The position numbers were made by a program, and so were the translations under genes. Source: Myxocyprinus asiaticus (taxonomy: Eukaryota > Chordata > Actinopteri > Cypriniformes > Catostomidae). Taken from it: a DNA stretch of 64,000 bases. Within the stretch, counting starts at the first letter, position 1. The number at the start of each line of letters is the position of its first letter. Below, in pieces: positions 1-11,185 of the stretch. The notes under the pieces are model-generated. The model made no database searches. It was given only the letters and a program-made list of their open reading frames with translations, and was not told the DNA's origin. The stretch lies in contig NC_059359.1 of NCBI RefSeq assembly GCF_019703515.2, positions 1,049,501-1,113,500 of the forward strand. Reading direction: 5' to 3'.

Positions 1-690
1 AAAACTATTTTGAGGGAACGCAAAACTCACTGCGTGGGAACGCAAAACTATTTTGAGGGAACACAAAACTCACTGCGAGGGAACGCAAAACTCACTGCGA
101 GGGCAAAACTATTTTGAGGGAATGTAAAACTCACTGCGAGGGAACGCAAAACTATTTTGAGGGAACGCAAAACTATTTTGAGGGAACGCAAAACTCACTG
201 CGAGGGAACGCAAAACTATTTTGAGGGAATGCAAAACTCACTGCGAGGGCAAAACTATTTTGAGGGAACGCAAAACTCACTGCGAGGGAACGCAAAACTC
301 ACTGCGAGGGAACGCAAAACTATTTTGAGGGAACGCAAAACTCACTGCGAGGGAACGCAAAACTATTTTGAGCGAACGCAAAACTCACTGCGAGGGAACG
401 CAAAACTATTTTGAGGGAACGCAAAACTCACTGCAAGGGAACGCAAAACTCACTGCGTGGGAACGCAAAACTATTTTGAGCGAACACAAAACTCACTGCG
501 AGGGAACGCAAAACTTACTGTGAGGGAACGCAAAACTATTTTGAGGGAACGCAAAACTCACTGCGAGGGAACGCAAAACTCACTGCGTGGGAACGCAAAA
601 CTATTTTGAGCGAACGCAAAACTCACTGCGAGGGAACGCAAAACTCACTGCGAGGGCAGGCAAAACTATTGGGAGGGCACGCAAAACTTT
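1..690. repeat. Minisatellite made of two alternating unit types
   Basis: This is a tandem array of about 33 units that is already running at base 1, so its left edge is outside the window. Two unit types share the core AACGCAAAACT. Type A continues ATTTTGAGGG and type B continues CACTGCGAGGG, giving periods of about 21 and 22 bp. The types are interspersed, with A-B-B runs common towards the right end. Variants include GTGGG and GAGCG ends and shortened linkers. The array decays into a T-rich stretch near 690. It lies upstream of the first wdtc1 exon in the window, so it is presumably in a wdtc1 intron. The 85-codon open frame across it is a by-product of the periodicity. Confidence 0.93.
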
Positions 691-1342
691 TTTTTGTTTT
701 TTTTTAATCCTGCCCTGTCCTCTAAGGGGCTCCATAGAATATGGTCCGAGCAGGAAAACAAAATAAATATGTTTGTAGGACAGTGCTGCATACTGTACAG
801 TGGTAGTTTTGTTTTTCATTTTATTTGTAATGGTCTTGGTGTGAATGGAACTTTTGACGGTTATTCTCGCAAATTCGTCATAAATTTGGTGTGAATAGGC
901 CTTAAGTGTGCAGTTATTGGCCAGAGTGGACCCTTTTAACAGACTATGTTGCGTGTTTCCACTTTATTTAGCAGTGTAAATCTAGTCAGTGTATTTTTTT
1001 TTTTACCCTCTGTACCTGTACGCTGTCTCAGAGGGAATAGAAACAAGTCACACTTATGAGAAAAAGCTTATATGCCCTTGAAAAGCATGTTCCATCCGCT
1101 CCAGATGTTGTGTTGGCTGCAGGGTGGTATCTCCCATCAGGGGGCTCGCACATGCCCAGGCACAGTAGGTCTCTCGACAGTGCCAAAGCTTACTGCCACA
1201 CTGTCTTATGCTTTCCATGTAGAGGACACATGGACAATGTATGAAGAGCTTTTTGGAAAACCGCTTTCACTCCAGCCAAACAAACTGAAATCTGACGTCA
1301 AACCATGTTTTTAATTAATCTGTTTTTTCCCTGTCTCTGCAG

Positions 1343-4300
1343 GCAGTATGACTTGAGAGAGAGCGGCAAGCGGTCCGAGGTTTTAATTGACCTGACAGAG
1401 TTTTGCGGGCAGCTTGTCGAAGCCAAATGTCTCGCTATCAACCCACGTGACAACAACTACATGGCTGTGGGAGCCAATGGGCCCTTTGTTCGGCTTTATG
1501 ACATTAGAATGATCCACAATCACAGGTGAGTTTATTAGAATAAAGAAATGTTGCTCCCACTCGTATTATTCCAAACCTGTATGTCTGTCTATCTTCTGTG
1601 AAACACAAAATTAAATGAGAAACCAAATGTCCGAGCTGCTCTTTTGCATACAATGAAAGTGATGGTGATTTATACTACCAAACTCCAAAAAAAAAAAAAA
1701 AAAAGAAAAAACACCTTAAAAGTATCATTAACCCTTTTAGCTCTGAAGGTGTTTTGAAAGTTTTCTGTTTTAGTGGCATACCCAAAATGTAAGGCTTATA
1801 ACTCGACAAGTAGGGTAAAGTGTTTGGTGTCATTGTAAAGAAAACTTTTCACGTTTTTTAATGATATACATTCTGAGACTCTCAGCCTAAGAAACTGCTG
1901 AAAAAACAATTTAGCCAAAAATGTACTTTTTTTCTTATTTAACATTATATATCTCTGGGTGTAAATAAGGTGACTCTGAAAAACTGCTTTTGTTTTGTTC
2001 CCAATCATGTCAACTGTATCTGAGAAAATGTTTGTGTTTATACAACAAAGTAATCAAAAGTTATAACATTACAAAAATAACTGATCATAGTGTCCAAAAA
2101 CGTCTCCAAATAAATAAAACATAATAATTGTACATAAGAACTAATTACACATGCAAACACAACAATGACTAAAGGTTTGCATAGCATGCAGACATGATTT
2201 TAGTAATGAGATTTCACAGAATGAGTTTCATTCTGTGTCATTTGTGTCATCATTGAGTCTGTGTCATGTATTTGGCGCCATCTCCTGGTGGTCATATGTA
2301 ACATTGTGCTTCATGTGGATTATCTAATGATCTATACATCTGATTACCTTGTGTGTGGACTCGTTTGAAAGATAATCACCTCCTCTAAGTAATTGTATTA
2401 TATTTTATGTTCCGTTTATGTTTGTGAAGTTATAAGTAAAAATGCGGCATATAAGCAACACCAAAATAATTGTCAAAGACATACACTTCGCTATTACTCG
2501 CAATTTGTTTGTCTGTGATTAAAACAAATAGGTTGGTTGTATTCTGCTGTTTGAGGGCCTTCCAACGACATATGACACATGACTATTTGATCAGTTTGAT
2601 GCTTTTACTGATTGCAATATAATTTACAGTGCAAATTTGTTTTTATAAATCATCAAAATGGAACACTTCTGATGATTATCAGTAAATAAGGTGTAGTGCA
2701 TGAGTTGTTTAACCACTTCAACTCTACGGGCGGCGCTATATCACAAAAAAAGTTTACGCTTAAAACATTAAAGTCTCTGTATACATAAGTCAGGCATATG
2801 AGGTATCATTTGAAAGCTTAGAATTTAAACTTTTCGGAGATAAACATCACTTCTGCATTTATGTTACTTAAAATAACAAAATAAGGCCTCAAAACATTCG
2901 TGTTGAAAAGTAGCACCCCCTAGAGGTAATGGGCTAGAAATATTTATATAAAAATAAAAGTCCTTCACATAGCATCTAAATGGACAAGTCATATATCAAA
3001 TGAAAGCTCTCACTCTCAGGAATGTGACTGTATAGTTTATGTTGTTGCACTAATACCACAGATCGAAAGATGTTCAAAAGTATCACAAAGTGAAATATGA
3101 TTTCTGTAAGTCATCAAATACAAACGTCTATTTTGTGCTCTGATAACTGCTGCTGTAAGCCCCAAATAGCTAAAAGCTTTAAATCTGCTTTTACTTTAGG
3201 CAGTTTTCTAAGAAATTAGCCATTGTTTAGTTGTCTGTGAGCTTGCTTGTGTGAATAATCTAATGTTATATCATAGATGTCAAGAACAAAATATGCCATA
3301 CAGAAGAAAAAGCATGCAAAATAAATAATCAGAAAAATATGTTTTTGACTATTGATGATAAATTGTTATATATCATCATCATCATAAATGGGAGGATCTC
3401 AGCTTTCTAAAGACACTTAGATTGAGCTTATAGTCCACTCAGAGGCCGAGATATTCAATGAAATAATGAGGGTGGTGCTTGAACTGAAAATTAGACTGAA
3501 TGTCTATGGACGAGCACATCTGTGAGGGATAAAATGCGTTAGAGCGCCACCTACATTTCAAATCTGTATATTGTGATGGAATGTGATAGAGAAAACATAT
3601 TTTTTCTAGTGCTTTCTGCCATCTAGTGGAATAAAATGAGACTTTTCAAAGTGATCTAGAGGGAACAGAACCAGAATTACATGTTTACAAAGATAGGGGG
3701 TAGAGTTGGGGGGAGGGGTGTTCTCTGAAAAATGAGACCAATTTTTTGCTTTTAAATTTGAGTGTGAAAAATTTTATGGAAATGAGCAACTTTGGAATTC
3801 TGCTAAGCATCTTTTGTGTTTCACGGAAGAAAGTCGAACAGGTTTTCGGGAGAGGTGTTGTTTTAAATATTATGCTATATTTCTTCTTGTAGGAAGTCTC
3901 TAAGTCAGAGCTCATCAACCGGAGTTCATACTTTTTGTGACAAGCGGAAATCGATACCGGACGGGGCAGGACAGTACTATGTGGCAGGTTTGTATTCAGT
4001 CGTGCTGTTCGAACGTTTTATTGAACAAAGTTTTGTCGCTCTAATTCTTATCTGCTTTTACAGAAATGTATTTCTCTGTTTGCAGGTCATTTACCGGTCA
4101 AACTTCCTGACTATAATAACAGATTAAGAGTTCTGGTGGCAACTTATGTGACCTTCAGTCCTGACGGTACGGAGCTACTGGTTAACATGGGTGGAGAACA
4201 GGTGATCAACTTGAATAGTGATTGTTTTGTAAGGATCTTATAATGCTGAAAGTTATTATAAGATTAAATTATTAAAGGACAAAAAGACTGTCCATTGCCG

Positions 4301-7300
4301 ATAAACATTCATGCAATGTTGTTTCCTTTTCAGGTTTATTTATTCGATTTGACATTCAAACAAAGACCTTACACATTTCTGCTGCCCAAAAAGTGCCACT
4401 CATCATCAGGTAAGAAGCAATATTATTAATGAAAGATGTGCTATTCAGGAATATTAGGTATTGTAGTTAATTATGTTCATTACTGGCATCATGTTGTACT
4501 GTTGTGCTCTTGGTTAATGTTTGTTTATGGTGCACTTCTCTTGGCAGAGGTACAGAATGGCAAAACCACTAACGGATTGTCCAATGGAATTCACCTTCCT
4601 GCCAGTCGCCTCAGACTGACTCACGGCAAACTTTACAGGTAATGATTCATCTTTTCCCTTATCCAGGTTAGGGATGGACATGAGTACTCGAGGACTCAGA
4701 AGTGACAGCAGTGGTATTCATATTTTCATGAGCTGTGCTAACTGTTGCTATGTGTGTGTGTCAGTGGATCAGGTGATCTTCCTCCTTACCTGGAGAGAAT
4801 CAAGCAGCAGGCGAATGATGCGTTCGCACGGCAGCAGTGGACTCAAGCCATACAGCTGTACAGTCTGGGCATCCATGAGGATGGCCAAAACGCCATGCTG
4901 TATGGGAACCGTGCCGCCGCCTACATGAAGCGCAAATGGTGTGATATAAAATGTCTTCAGACTGAATGCGTTACAGCGTTAAAAAAAGCTAGAGGCAACT
5001 AAAATAAAAATTGAAGCTATAAAAGTGTGCTACAATAAGAACGAAAACTAAATAGAATCATAGAGAAAATTACTAGCACACAAAATGTGATGGTATTATT
5101 TTGAGCATGAGTAGTTTCTGATTAAGTGCCATCACAGGCAGATAATATGGTAGGCTAACACTTTAAAATAAAGTTGCACTCGTTAGCATTAATAAACGCA
5201 GCATGAACAAACAAAGAACAATGTTGTTTTATAGTATTTATTAGTTCAATGTTAATTTAGAAATCTACAATTGTTCATTGTAGTTCAAGTTAGTTCATAT
5301 TGCATTAATGTTAAGATATACCATGTATTAACCTCCTGAGACCCGAGTGTGACTGTTGTGTGCATTTTCCATTTCCCTTTTTTGATTTGTAACTAGTAGC
5401 ATGTAATAAACATGCAAACAAACAAACAAAAAAGGTTTTCTAGAGCAAATAGTTTTCCTAAAAATGTATGTCCTCATATGTGGACATCATGTTTATCAGG
5501 GCGCTGACATGTGAAAATGAACAGATTTTTTGAAGCGGCTTATCAAACGAAACAAGATACTCAGGAGTCAGTGGGTTTCAATTAATTTAAATTATGCGTT
5601 GAGTATAGCGGAGCTAAAATACAACATCCACACATGTGCCGTTTTAAAAAAAAATGCAAATGAAATAAAAACTAGTGAAATTTTCAAAACTATAATAACC
5701 CTGCAGAGACATCCGTCTACCACATGTTGAACAGCCCCTAATGATGTGAAATACATCTTATAAATGTGTAATTTAGACTCGGAGTTCTGATTGGACAAGC
5801 TTTGTTCAAAGCAGTTTAGTGGATTGTTGTTTGATTATTTGAATGTATGTTGTGTTTATGTGGTTTTACTCTTTGTCTCTGCAGGGACGGTGATCACTAT
5901 GACGCACTGCGAGACTGTCTCAAGGCCCTGTCAGTCAACCCCAGTCATCTGAAAGCACACTTCCGTTTAGCACGCTGTCTATTTGAACTCAAATACATCG
6001 CAGAGGCGCTGGAGTGTCTAGACGACTTCAAAGGAAAGTTTCCGGATCAAGCGCAAAGCAATGCATGTGACGCGCTGGACAAGGACATTAAAGCAGCGCT
6101 CTTCTCAAAAACAGACTCTTGTACGTTCTTTACAAACACTGATTTTTTTCCTGCTGTTCGTGGCCTGATCAGAACAGAACTGTGGTTTATTTTATTATTC
6201 ACACCAGTTGAGATGCACTGCTTTACAATAACTCTTGTATTTTGTTTGATTGGCATGTGAATAATCAAACCTGTCTAAATATTCTCCATTTATCTGATGC
6301 AGCTGAAGATAAAAAGGGGAACAGCTCGATCCGCTTCCATAATTTCAGCCGGAAAGAGTCGATCCCTGAAGATGAGATGGTCCTGAGAGAGAGAAGCCTC
6401 GACTATAAACATCGCTACTGTGGTCACTGCAACACCACCACTGACATCAAGGAAGCCAACTTTTTTGGAAGGTCGGTCTGCTCTTATTATAGTGATTGAT
6501 TAAGACTTATACTATATATATTGTTACTGATTCTTAACTTCTCCTAGATCTATCTGTCTGTCTGTCTGTGTCTTTCCGTTTGTCTGTCTTATCTGTTTGT
6601 GTCTGTCTGTCTGTCTATCTATCTGCCAGTCTGTCTGTGTCTGCCAGTCTGTCTGTGTCTGCCAGTCTGTCTGTGTCTGCCTGTCTGTCTGTCTATCTAT
6701 CTGTCAATCTGTGTGTGTGTCTGTCTATCTGTCTGTGTCTGTCAATCTGTTTGTGTTTGTCTGTCTGTGTGTGTGTGTCTATCTGTCAATCTGTCTGTGT
6801 CTGTCTATCTGTTTGTGTTTGTCTGTCAATCTGTTTGTGTTTGTCTGTCAATCTGTCTGTGTGTGTGTGTCTGTCTGTCTGTCAATCTGTCTGTGTCTGT
6901 CTATCTGTCTGTGTCTGTCAATCTGTTTGTTTTTGTCTGTCAATCTGTCTGTCTGTCAATCTATCTGTCTGTCTATCTGTCTGTGTCTGTCAATCTGTTT
7001 GTGTTTGTCAATCTGTCTGCCTATCTATCTGTCAGTGTGTCTGCATCTGTGTCTGTCTGTTTGTCTGTGTGTGTGTCTGTTTGTTGTCAATCTGTCTGTC
7101 AATCTTTCTGTGTCTATCTGTCTTTGTCAATCTGTTTCTGTTTGTCTGTGTGTGTGTCTGTCTGTCTGTCTATCTATCTATCTGTCTCTGTGTATGTGTG
7201 TCAATCTGTCTGTTTGTCTGTGTCAGTCTGTCTGTGTGTCAATCTGTCTGTGTCTGTCTGTGTGTGTGTGTATCTGTCTGTTGGTATACGTGTCTGTCTG

Positions 7301-7704
7301 TTAATCTGTCAGTCTTTCTGTTTGTATATCTGTCTGTGTCTGTCAATCTGTCTGTCTGTAACTGTCTGTGTGTCAATCTGTAGGTGTCTGTCTGTCTGTC
7401 TATCTATCTGTCAGTCTGCCTGTCTGTCTGTGTGTCTGTCTGTTGGTATGCATGTCTGTCTGTTAATCTGTCAGTCTTTCTGTTTGTGTGTCTGTCTGTC
7501 TGTCTGTATCTGTCTGTCTGTCTTTCTGTATGTTTGTCTATCTGTCTGTCTTTTTGTTTGTCAATCTGTCTTTCTGTATATGTGTCTGTGTCTATCTCTC
7601 TGTTGGTATGCATGTCTGTCTGTTAATCTGTCGCTCTTTCTGTTTGTGTGTCGGTCTGTCAATTTGTCTGTCTGTATTTCTGTCAATCTGTCTCGCTGTG
7701 TCTG

Positions 7705-7736
<32 letters not shown>

Positions 7737-8535
7737 ACTAACTGTCTGTCTGTCTGTCTGTCTAGCAATCTGTGTGCCTGTCTATCTATCTGTCTGTGTA
7801 TCTGTCTACCTTTCCATCTATCTGTCTATCAATATTTCCATCTGTATGTCTAACTGCCATAGCAACCAACAAAACACACTAGTAACTCTGTATCATTTAT
7901 CCAGAATACACCAGCAGTTACAATACAATGTGTGTTATTTTGTCAGTTTAATTCTGTATTTACTCTCGACAGTAAAAGTCAGTACATAGTGAGCGGTTCT
8001 GACGATGGCTCGTTTTTCATCTGGGAGAAAGAGACGACAAACCTGGTGCGGATCTTACAGGGAGACGAGTCTATAGTGAACTGCCTACAGCCACATCCCA
8101 GTTACTGTTTCCTGGCAACCAGCGGCATCGATCCAGTGGTGCGATTGTGGAGCCCCAGACCAGAGGTATTAAAGCAGTCTAACAGCACATCACTGCCATG
8201 TGTCATTAGTTTTGAGGGAATGTAGAGCCTCCTGCGGTGTGACAGTGAATATTCACAATATATCTGGAGTGGTTAAGTTGGTATAAAATGAAGCAACATT
8301 CTGTACATCCCAATGATTTGAATGTGTTTTAATCCAGTCGGAAAGTGAGAATTGTCGTGTGGTGGAGGACATGGACGGAGCGGCGCAGGCCAACCAACGG
8401 CGCATGAATGCCGACCCACTGGAGGTGATGCTGTTGAACATGGGCTACCGCATCACGGGTCTGAACAGCAGAGGAGCCGAGGGCTCTGATGAAGAGGACA
8501 GCTCAGATGGGCAGGTGCAATGCCGATCCAGCTAG
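1343..8535 (+). CDS. wdtc1: WD and tetratricopeptide repeats protein 1, 3' ten exons (partial, spliced)
   Basis: Exons: 1343-1525, 3893-3987, 4086-4201, 4334-4409, 4548-4638, 4765-4938, 5885-6120, 6303-6471, 7973-8165, 8338-8535. All have AG/GT borders and compatible phases, giving 509 codons plus TAG at 8533. The protein matches vertebrate WDTC1 almost without gaps from its QYDLRE segment to its end (..GQVQCRSS). In order it holds the last N-terminal WD40 repeats (LYDIRMIHNHR; VLVATYVTFSPDGTELLV; VYLFDLTFKQRPYTF), a linker, TPR helices (YLERIKQQANDAFARQQW to about 6050), a CGHCNTTTDIKEANFFG segment, and C-terminal WD repeats (YIVSGSDDGSFFIWEKET; FLATSGIDPVVRLW). WDTC1 (adipose/DCAF9) is known as a DDB1-CUL4 substrate receptor that restrains fat storage. 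Roughly the first 165 residues lie before the window. I found no frame disruption. Confidence 0.96.
1526..3892 (+). other. wdtc1 intron with decayed repeat sequence
   Basis: This 2.4-kb intron has no supportable gene. It begins with a MITE-like scrap resembling other end sequences in the window (CCAAACCTGTATGTCT near 1573), followed by a poly-A run at about 1687-1704. The rest is AT-rich with short phrases typical of old DNA transposons, such as CACCCCCTAGAGG near 2915. No terminal repeats could be paired with confidence. Confidence 0.5.
5331..5760 (+). repeat. Dispersed TTAACCTCCTGAGACCC repeat, partial copy
   Basis: It lies in the wdtc1 intron between the exons at 4765-4938 and 5885-6120. 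It opens with TTAACCTCCTGAGACCC, and later contains ATGTCCTCATATGTGGACAT and AAATTATGCGTTGAGTATAG. The same phrases recur at 28775-29977 (opposite order) and at 42077-42660. TTAA at the outer edge suggests a piggyBac-like TTAA target, but the far end of this copy is not clear. Confidence 0.55.
6546..7860. repeat. TCTG/TCTA microsatellite with TCAA and TGTG interruptions
   Basis: About 1.3 kb of near-continuous TCTG and TCTA tetranucleotides is interrupted by TCAA, TTTG and TGTG variants. It fills the wdtc1 intron between the exons ending 6471 and starting 7973. Three overlapping frames of 235-380 codons on this strand read only Cys-Leu-Ser-Val-type residues. A 4-bp period without stop codons keeps all frames open, so these are not genes. 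Confidence 0.97.
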
Positions 8536-9014
8536 AATGACACAGTCTTCCATCACGCACCCATCCCGTTTGAGAAGAGGGGAAAGCATCTTACATATTT
8601 ACTTTTCAGTTTCAGTTTGTGAACATGAATTTTGTCGCTTGCACTCTATGCACTGGCCACATGGACAGTAGATGTTTGGAGAGGAGGAGGCCCATGACGA
8701 GGATGAGGTGCGCTTCAAATGCCCCTCGCTAAACCGAAGTTGAGTCAAAGCACTTATAGATCAATGTCTGCAAAAACATAGCGTGCTACAGTCAGGTTAA
8801 AGCTTGTTTCCAAAGTTGCAAAGCGCTCTGTTTTCTTTCTAATACAGGGCTTGCTGCTGGACGCTGTTGGCCACGATATTTTGTTCTCATTTTCTTTCTT
8901 TTCCGAATGAACTTGATAATCGTTAGGAGCGTCAGAGGACAGTCAAGTGTGTTATCGTTCCATAAAGTATGTTTATAGGACTGCAGCACTTTCATTTTGA
9001 ATATATTCTGGAAA

Positions 9015-9020
9015 AATAAA
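9015..9020 (+). terminator. wdtc1 polyadenylation signal (AATAAA)
   Basis: This is the first AATAAA after the wdtc1 stop codon at 8533-8535, followed by a GT-rich stretch (CAGTGTTTGTGTTCG). It gives a 3' UTR of about 0.5 kb. Further AATAAA hexamers occur beyond 9230, so longer isoforms are possible. Confidence 0.55.
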
Positions 9021-9660
9021 CAGTGTTTGTGTTCGATCGAGACTTGCGTTTTGAATGTTCGTGGATCCTCTGGTTTGCTGGGACTGAAGATGTTTTGTTG
9101 TTCATGTTTATTGTAATGTTTTGAAACATTGGAATTGTATGTTTTTTTTTAGAACAAGAAGGACGGCCGACCGTTGCTTTTTTATCTTCATAGATAAACC
9201 TGAGAAGAGATTATAAAACATTATACAGGAATAAACAAACACAAAGACAGACTCTACACAAAGATTTTAACGCACATAAAAAGATGCTGACGTTTGCTTT
9301 ATTACATTGATATGCACATAAAATATGACCTATATAATAAACAAAAACATTCTGTGCAGAAGCAATAAATAAAGATCATATTTTTGCATAGCAAACATAT
9401 ATAATGTAATTAAGACCACTAGGGTCTTAATGTATCATCTGAAACCTTTGTAATAGCGGCGTGTTATTGATACAAGATGGCAAGTCCAAACGTACTGTCA
9501 GTCTTTAGCCGAAATGACTTCATATAAATGGTTTGGAGGAAAAAGGAAACTGAATTGTGTCTTCTAACACGACACCATACAGATTATTTTGGAATATGTG
9601 TGCTTTTGTTTCTTCATGTTGCTTCTTTTTTTTCTTTCTTGAGATTTCAGTACAGTTTAG

Positions 9661-9718
<58 letters not shown>

Positions 9719-10096
9719 ACTCAAAGTTCTGCAACAGCTCTGTTGTTGCTGTTATGATTCTTTGTGGTGGTGTTTTTTTGGGGGGGTTTCACAGAGGAAA
9801 ACATTTTATATAACTAAAATGTAAATTTTGTCTCACCAACATCTTATGAAAAGCATGACTTTTTAAAAACAGCTCAAACATCATGTTGTACATGCAACAA
9901 AACTAGGCCACTTCTATTATATTTAATGAAGCCGTTTAAACTGGGAACTGCCATTGTATCAGTTTGACAGACACACTGTTTCTATTTTTGACATGCTGCG
10001 CAGCTGCTCCTGCCACTCAATTTTTGTTATCCACCTGACATAGAAATATATGTGTTAATTGAGAGATTTTATTTTGACTGGTACTGTATATCAAAT
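9021..10096. other. Intergenic sequence after wdtc1
   Basis: AT-rich intergenic sequence. It contains an (AT)n microsatellite at about 9666-9716 and a (CCAT)n tract at about 10097-10125. I see no exon, RNA gene or paired terminal repeats. The 62- and 66-codon frames ending in YIYIYI are translations of the AT repeat. Confidence 0.6.
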
Positions 10097-10139
10097 CCAT
10101 CCATCCATCCATCCATCCATCCATCAAACTACATCTGGT

Positions 10140-10915
10140 AAGAAACCATATTAAGTTTTTACATTGAAACCTGTTTGAGTCAAAAGATTAGAGTCTCTAG
10201 TTTCATCCAATATGCCATTTTAAACATTTGAGCAATTTATTGCGAAATGGCACGCTGTTAAACACAATGACCACATAAGTGGACTATAGGATCATTTTCC
10301 TTTAAAAAGTCCTATATTCACTGTGCAATATCACTTTGAGAATCAATGAATGCATCTTTTTTGTTTTGTTTTTTGGAATGCCCAATTCCCACTACTTAGT
10401 AGGTCCTCGTGGTGGCACGGTTACTCACCTCAATCCGGGTGGTGGAGGACAAGTCTCAGTTGCCTCCGCTTCTGAGACCGTCAATCCGTGCATCTTATCA
10501 CGTGACTCGTTGTGCATGACACCGCGGAGACTCACAGCACGTGGAGGCTCATGCTACTCTCCACGATCCACACACAACTCACCACACGCCCAATTGAGAG
10601 CGAGAACCACTAATCACGACCACGAGGAGGTTACCCCATGTGACTCTACCCTCCCTAGCAACCGGACCAATTTGGTTGCTTAGGAGACCTGGCTGGAGTC
10701 ACTCAGCACGCCCTGGATTCGAACTCACGACTTCAGGGGTGATAGTCAGCGTCAATATACACTGAGATACCCAGGCCCCCATCTTAAAAAAACTGGAAAA
10801 TGTGTCTTTCAGAGGCTTTAAATGGAGTTAGGATGAAAATAAGGTGCATTTCAAACTGTTCTGAGACCAGTGCAGACAGACAGCACACTGGAGGTTAAGT
10901 CATTCACTAAATTGA
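10140..10915 (+). repeat. Dispersed repeat copy split by a SINE
   Basis: The left part at 10150-10355 (TTTTTACATTGAAACCTGTT..TAGAGTCTCTAGTTTCAT) and the right part at 10799-10915 (AATGTGTCTTTCAGAGGCTT..GAGGTTAAGTCATTCACTAA) correspond to one continuous stretch at 28985-29456. Here they are separated by SINE copy A. A reversed relative lies near 42360-42480. The right part is close to identical to its 29-kb counterpart. Confidence 0.75.
10360..10780 (-). mobile_element. tRNA-derived SINE, copy A
   Basis: This copy reads on the - strand. Its tRNA-like head is at the right (complement of the GGTTCGAATCC-type B box near 10715-10730), and its tail is at the left with a T-rich run. It shares its full length with five other copies in the window (about 20748, 39238, 41667, 48180 and 59490). 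Shared landmarks are CCTCGTGG, GGTGGTGGAGGAC, TTATCACGTG and CCTCCCTAGCAACCGG. The 115-codon frame inside is fortuitous. Confidence 0.88.
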
Positions 10916-11185
10916 TTGGTCAGTAGTGAACATTCTACAGTGACATGCAGTGCGCCTCTCCTCTAAACCGATTGGACACTCTGAATTTACACAAGCTCCC
11001 CGCTAAATCCCTGAGCACTACTTTGATGAAGTTGTTATATACATTTTCTCTGCCCACAATTTGTGAAAGTCTGTCTTTTGCTGAATATTCTGTTTTTTTC
11101 TGCGAGCATAATGTATTTGCTGTCGTGTTGTGCCACAAACAGAGTGAAACTGTGTTTACCTGTCCTCTACAGGCCACCTGACCTA

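Noticed and set aside
157..414. 85-codon frame with repeated RERKTILRERKTHCEG
   Set aside because: It is a translation of the minisatellite, with no start context or splice sites.
1056..1314. Two overlapping frames before the first wdtc1 exon
   Set aside because: They do not match the WDTC1 residues expected upstream of QYDLRE, and no donor site with the right phase was found, so the missing exons must lie before the window.
6568..7853. Open frames of 121-380 codons rich in Cys, Leu, Ser and Val
   Set aside because: They are translations of a TCTG/TCTA microsatellite in an intron, open in several frames at once because the period has no stop codons.
8668..8742. Acidic frame starting MFGEEEAHDEDE after wdtc1
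   Set aside because: It lies in the wdtc1 3' UTR; the C-terminus ending at 8535 matches the known protein, so this is not an extra exon.
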